Part shown: positions 62,051 to 64,000 of the stretch, piece after piece | Layout: each line of letters begins with the position of its first letter | How positions within the stretch are numbered: the stretch's first letter is position 1 | Source of the DNA: AC-56 sp963702195 | Lineage (GTDB): Bacteria > Actinomycetota > Thermoleophilia > Solirubrobacterales > 70-9 | Direction of reading: 5' to 3' | DNA length: 64,000 nt | NCBI GenBank assembly: GCA_963702195.1 | Contig: OY969725.1 | Location: 434,001 to 498,000, forward strand | Program-made: the position numbers and the translations under genes | The notes under the pieces: generated by a model | What the model was told of the DNA's origin: nothing | Seen by the model: only the letters and a program-made list of their open reading frames with translations | Databases searched by the model: none

Positions 62051-63105
62051 ACGCCGACCTCGCTGCGGTCGCGGTCCCGGGCGCTCCCGGGTTCCGCGGG
62101 AAGCCCCTCGGCCCTGGCGGTGATGGGCTCGGCGCCCGGCTCGTAGTGGGACGGCTCGATCCCGGCCTCGAGCTCGAGCCTCCGGACGCGCTCATACGTC
62201 CGCTGGGCGATCACGCGCTGTCCCGCCAGGGCCTCGCCGACGATCCCCAGCCCGAACATCTGCACGGCGGTGAGCGCGAGAATCGCGCCGAGGATGAGGG
62301 ATTGGATGTGGCCGGTCGTGTCGCCGTTCAGGATCGCGTCGGCCAGGAAGGGGCTGAAGGCGGCGAGCGCGGCGAGCGCGAAGAGGATCGCGACCACCGT
62401 GAACACGCGGAGGGGCTCGTACAACACGTACGCCTTGAAGATCGCGAGTGCGTTGCGACGCACGTAGCGCGCGGTGGTGTCGACGAGTCGCGAGTCGCGC
62501 GTCTCCGGGTTGCTGGAGATCGGCACGTGCTCGAGGGCGACCAGCGTCTTGCCCGCCTGGATCAGACTCTCGAGCGTGTAGGTGTAATTGGAGACGACGA
62601 CGAGCTGCAGCGCCGCCTCCCGGTTGTAGGCGCGAAAGCCGGAGGTCGTGTCGGGGATGGCCGTGCCCGAGGCTCGGCGGACGACCCAGCTCCCGAGCCG
62701 CTGGAGCAGCTTCTTCGACGCCGAGAAGTGCTCGACGTCCTTCACCTGGCGGTCGCCGACGACCATGTCAGCGCGGCCATCGAGGATGGGGCCCACGAGC
62801 CGCGGGATGTCCCCCGCCTGGTACTGGTGGTCGGCGTCCGTGTTGACGATGACGTCCGCACCGAGCTTGAGCGACGCGTCGATGCCCGCCTGGAAGGCCG
62901 CCGCGAGCCCCTTGTTGTTGGTGAGCCGGACGATGTGGTCGACGCCGTTGGCCCGTGCGACGTCGACGGTCCGGTCGGTCGAGCCGTCGTCGATCACGAG
63001 CCATTCGACCTCGTCGAAGCCTGTGAGCCGGCGCGGCAGCTCACGCAGGACCTGGGGAAGCGTCTCCTCCTCGTCCAGGCACGGAATCTGGATCACGAGC
63101 TTCAT
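62047..63105 (-). CDS. Family 2 glycosyltransferase with C-terminal membrane segments
   Basis: 352 residues from ATG 63105. The GT2 opening is MKLVIQIPCLDEEETLPQVL, then WLVIDDGSTDRTVDVARANG (nucleotide-binding Asp), and DVIVNTDADHQYQAGDIPRL (DxD). It continues VGDRQVKDVEHFSASKKLLQ and TSGFRAYNREAALQL, typical of dolichol-phosphate mannosyltransferase-like (DPM1/GtrB) enzymes. Two hydrophobic segments near residues 250-310 anchor it. It should load a polyprenyl phosphate with a sugar for surface glycan synthesis. Its stop overlaps the methyltransferase start. Confidence 0.93.
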   Translation of the reverse strand: MKLVIQIPCLDEEETLPQVLRELPRRLTGFDEVEWLVIDDGSTDRTVDVARANGVDHIVRLTNNKGLAAAFQAGIDASLKLGADVIVNTDADHQYQAGDIPRLVGPILDGRADMVVGDRQVKDVEHFSASKKLLQRLGSWVVRRASGTAIPDTTSGFRAYNREAALQLVVVSNYTYTLESLIQAGKTLVALEHVPISSNPETRDSRLVDTTARYVRRNALAIFKAYVLYEPLRVFTVVAILFALAALAAFSPFLADAILNGDTTGHIQSLILGAILALTAVQMFGLGIVGEALAGQRVIAQRTYERVRRLELEAGIEPSHYEPGAEPITARAEGLPAEPGSARDRDRSEVGV

Positions 63106-63180
63106 GCCCCGCGGCCATGGTACGGCGCAGGGCGGCAACTGCGGCAACGCCGCCCACCCCCAGCTAGTTTGGGCTCGCAC

Positions 63181-64000
63181 ATGCACGTGCTGGCCGCAAT
63201 CTCGCTGCCGCTCGTCCACGGCGGCGACCTCGTCAAGGCGATCACGATCCCGCTCTTCACGGGCGCGATCGGTTATGTCATCAACTGGACCGGCGTCTGG
63301 ATGCTCTTCTACCCGGTCCGGTTCGCGGGCTTCCGGCTCCCCGGGCTGGGCTCGGCGGTCACGCTGCTGCCGCGGCGCGTGCAGCAGGTTCCCGGCTTCA
63401 TGCACGGCGCCGTGGGGTGGCAGGGAATCGTCCCCTCGCGGGCCGCGAAGATGGGCTCGATCGCGGTCGACAAGGGGATCGCAAAACTGGGCAGCCCGGC
63501 CGAGTTCTACCGCCAGCTCGACCCCGAGCGGATCGCCGAGCACATCATCGCCTCCTCCAGGGACGAGGTCCGCGATGTCGTCGAGCGGATCATGCGCCGC
63601 GAGAACCCGGGCCTCTGGGACGACCTCCCACCGCGAATCCGCGAGGCGGTCCACTCCCGGGTGCAGGAGCAGCTGCCGGACATCGTGCGCGAGGTCACCG
63701 CCGAGATCGGCGAGAACATCGACCAGCTCCTCGACGTGAAGCTCATGGTCATCCGCCGGATGGAGGAGCACCCCGAGCTGGCAAACCGCGTCTTTCGCGA
63801 CGTCGGCGAGCGGGAGCTGCGCCTGATCGTCAACCTCGGCTTCGTCTTCGGGCTGCTGCTCGGCATTCCGGTCGTCGGGATCACCTTCGCGTTCCCGCAC
63901 TGGTGGGTGCTGCCCGCCTGCGGCGTGGTTGTCGGCTGGGTCACCAACCTGCTCGCGATCTACATGATCTTCGAGCCGGTGGAGCCCCGGAAGCTGGGCC
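63181..64000 (+). CDS. DUF445 family protein, N-terminal part
   Basis: Starts at ATG 63181 and runs off the right edge, 273 codons visible. A membrane segment near residues 20-45 contains IPLFTGAIGYVINWTGVWML, and a second hydrophobic stretch follows at LRLIVNLGFVFGLLLGIPVV and GVVVGWVTNLLAIYMIF. Between them lies a helical domain with VDKGIAKLGSPAEFYRQLDP and EHPELANRVF. The pattern of terminal membrane segments around a helical domain is that of DUF445 (YheB/YjiN-like) proteins of unknown function. It diverges from the GT2 gene. Confidence 0.85.
   Translation, partial: MHVLAAISLPLVHGGDLVKAITIPLFTGAIGYVINWTGVWMLFYPVRFAGFRLPGLGSAVTLLPRRVQQVPGFMHGAVGWQGIVPSRAAKMGSIAVDKGIAKLGSPAEFYRQLDPERIAEHIIASSRDEVRDVVERIMRRENPGLWDDLPPRIREAVHSRVQEQLPDIVREVTAEIGENIDQLLDVKLMVIRRMEEHPELANRVFRDVGERELRLIVNLGFVFGLLLGIPVVGITFAFPHWWVLPACGVVVGWVTNLLAIYMIFEPVEPRKLG

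Overview
The window looks like chromosome from a high-GC actinobacterium, most likely of the Thermoleophilia/Solirubrobacterales type. By eye the GC content is near 70%, GTG and TTG starts are common, operons have 1-4 nt gene overlaps, and several lineage-typical families occur (SnoaL-like proteins starting MSQENVE, wax ester synthase/DGAT, a c-di-AMP riboswitch). This placement is inference; there is no rRNA here.

Layout. 1-7.3 kb: the start of an M24 peptidase, a three-gene sugar-nucleotide/glycosyltransferase operon, a sigma factor, an anti-sigma-like ATPase and a quinone reductase pair. 7466-10765: an exactly bounded 3300-bp IS1595-like transposon with 29-bp terminal inverted repeats, an 8-bp target duplication, a frameshifted transposase and passenger genes, including a ClpP-fold (SDH_sah) serine protease. 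10.8-13.3 kb: an Mce protein, an acetyltransferase and a SHOCT protein. 13.8-14.0 kb: two tRNA-Ser genes. 14018-19350: an integrative element in the 3' end of tRNA-Ser(GCU), with core repeats, arm-type repeats, integrase, excisionase, a zinc-finger protein, an ECF sigma/membrane protein pair and a secreted I36-type protein gene split by an amber codon. 19.4-28.3 kb: lipid and transport functions, tRNA-Arg with a duplicated 3' end, RecQ, and a second anti-sigma-like ATPase.

28.3-44.4 kb is the most coherent block: a nearly self-contained formate dehydrogenase, molybdenum-cofactor and selenocysteine island. It holds moaB/mog, moaC, a moaD-moaE fusion, moeA, mobA, fdhD, a DUF6457 protein, a MOT1-like molybdate transporter, moaA, fdhA (with an in-frame TGA followed by a bacterial SECIS hairpin), fdhB, an NrfD-like membrane subunit, selD, selA, selB and tRNA-Sec (selC). 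MoCo synthesis and FdhD supply the active-site cofactor. SelABCD recode the UGA codon of fdhA. FdhB and the NrfD-like subunit take electrons from formate to the membrane.

44.6-64 kb: a methyltransferase fused to an integrase remnant, a MOSC protein, a c-di-AMP riboswitch controlling a secreted M23-like protein, a DrrAB-type ABC exporter, lon divergent from a marR regulator across a palindrome, YceI, a UBP zinc finger, an acetolactate-synthase-like enzyme, a P450, an MFS transporter, and a surface polysaccharide/membrane cluster with one heavily decayed glycosyltransferase. The window ends inside a DUF445 gene. Decayed genes are frequent: DUF4333, an ABC permease, an integrase, a GT39-like gene and PD-(D/E)XK-like fragments.
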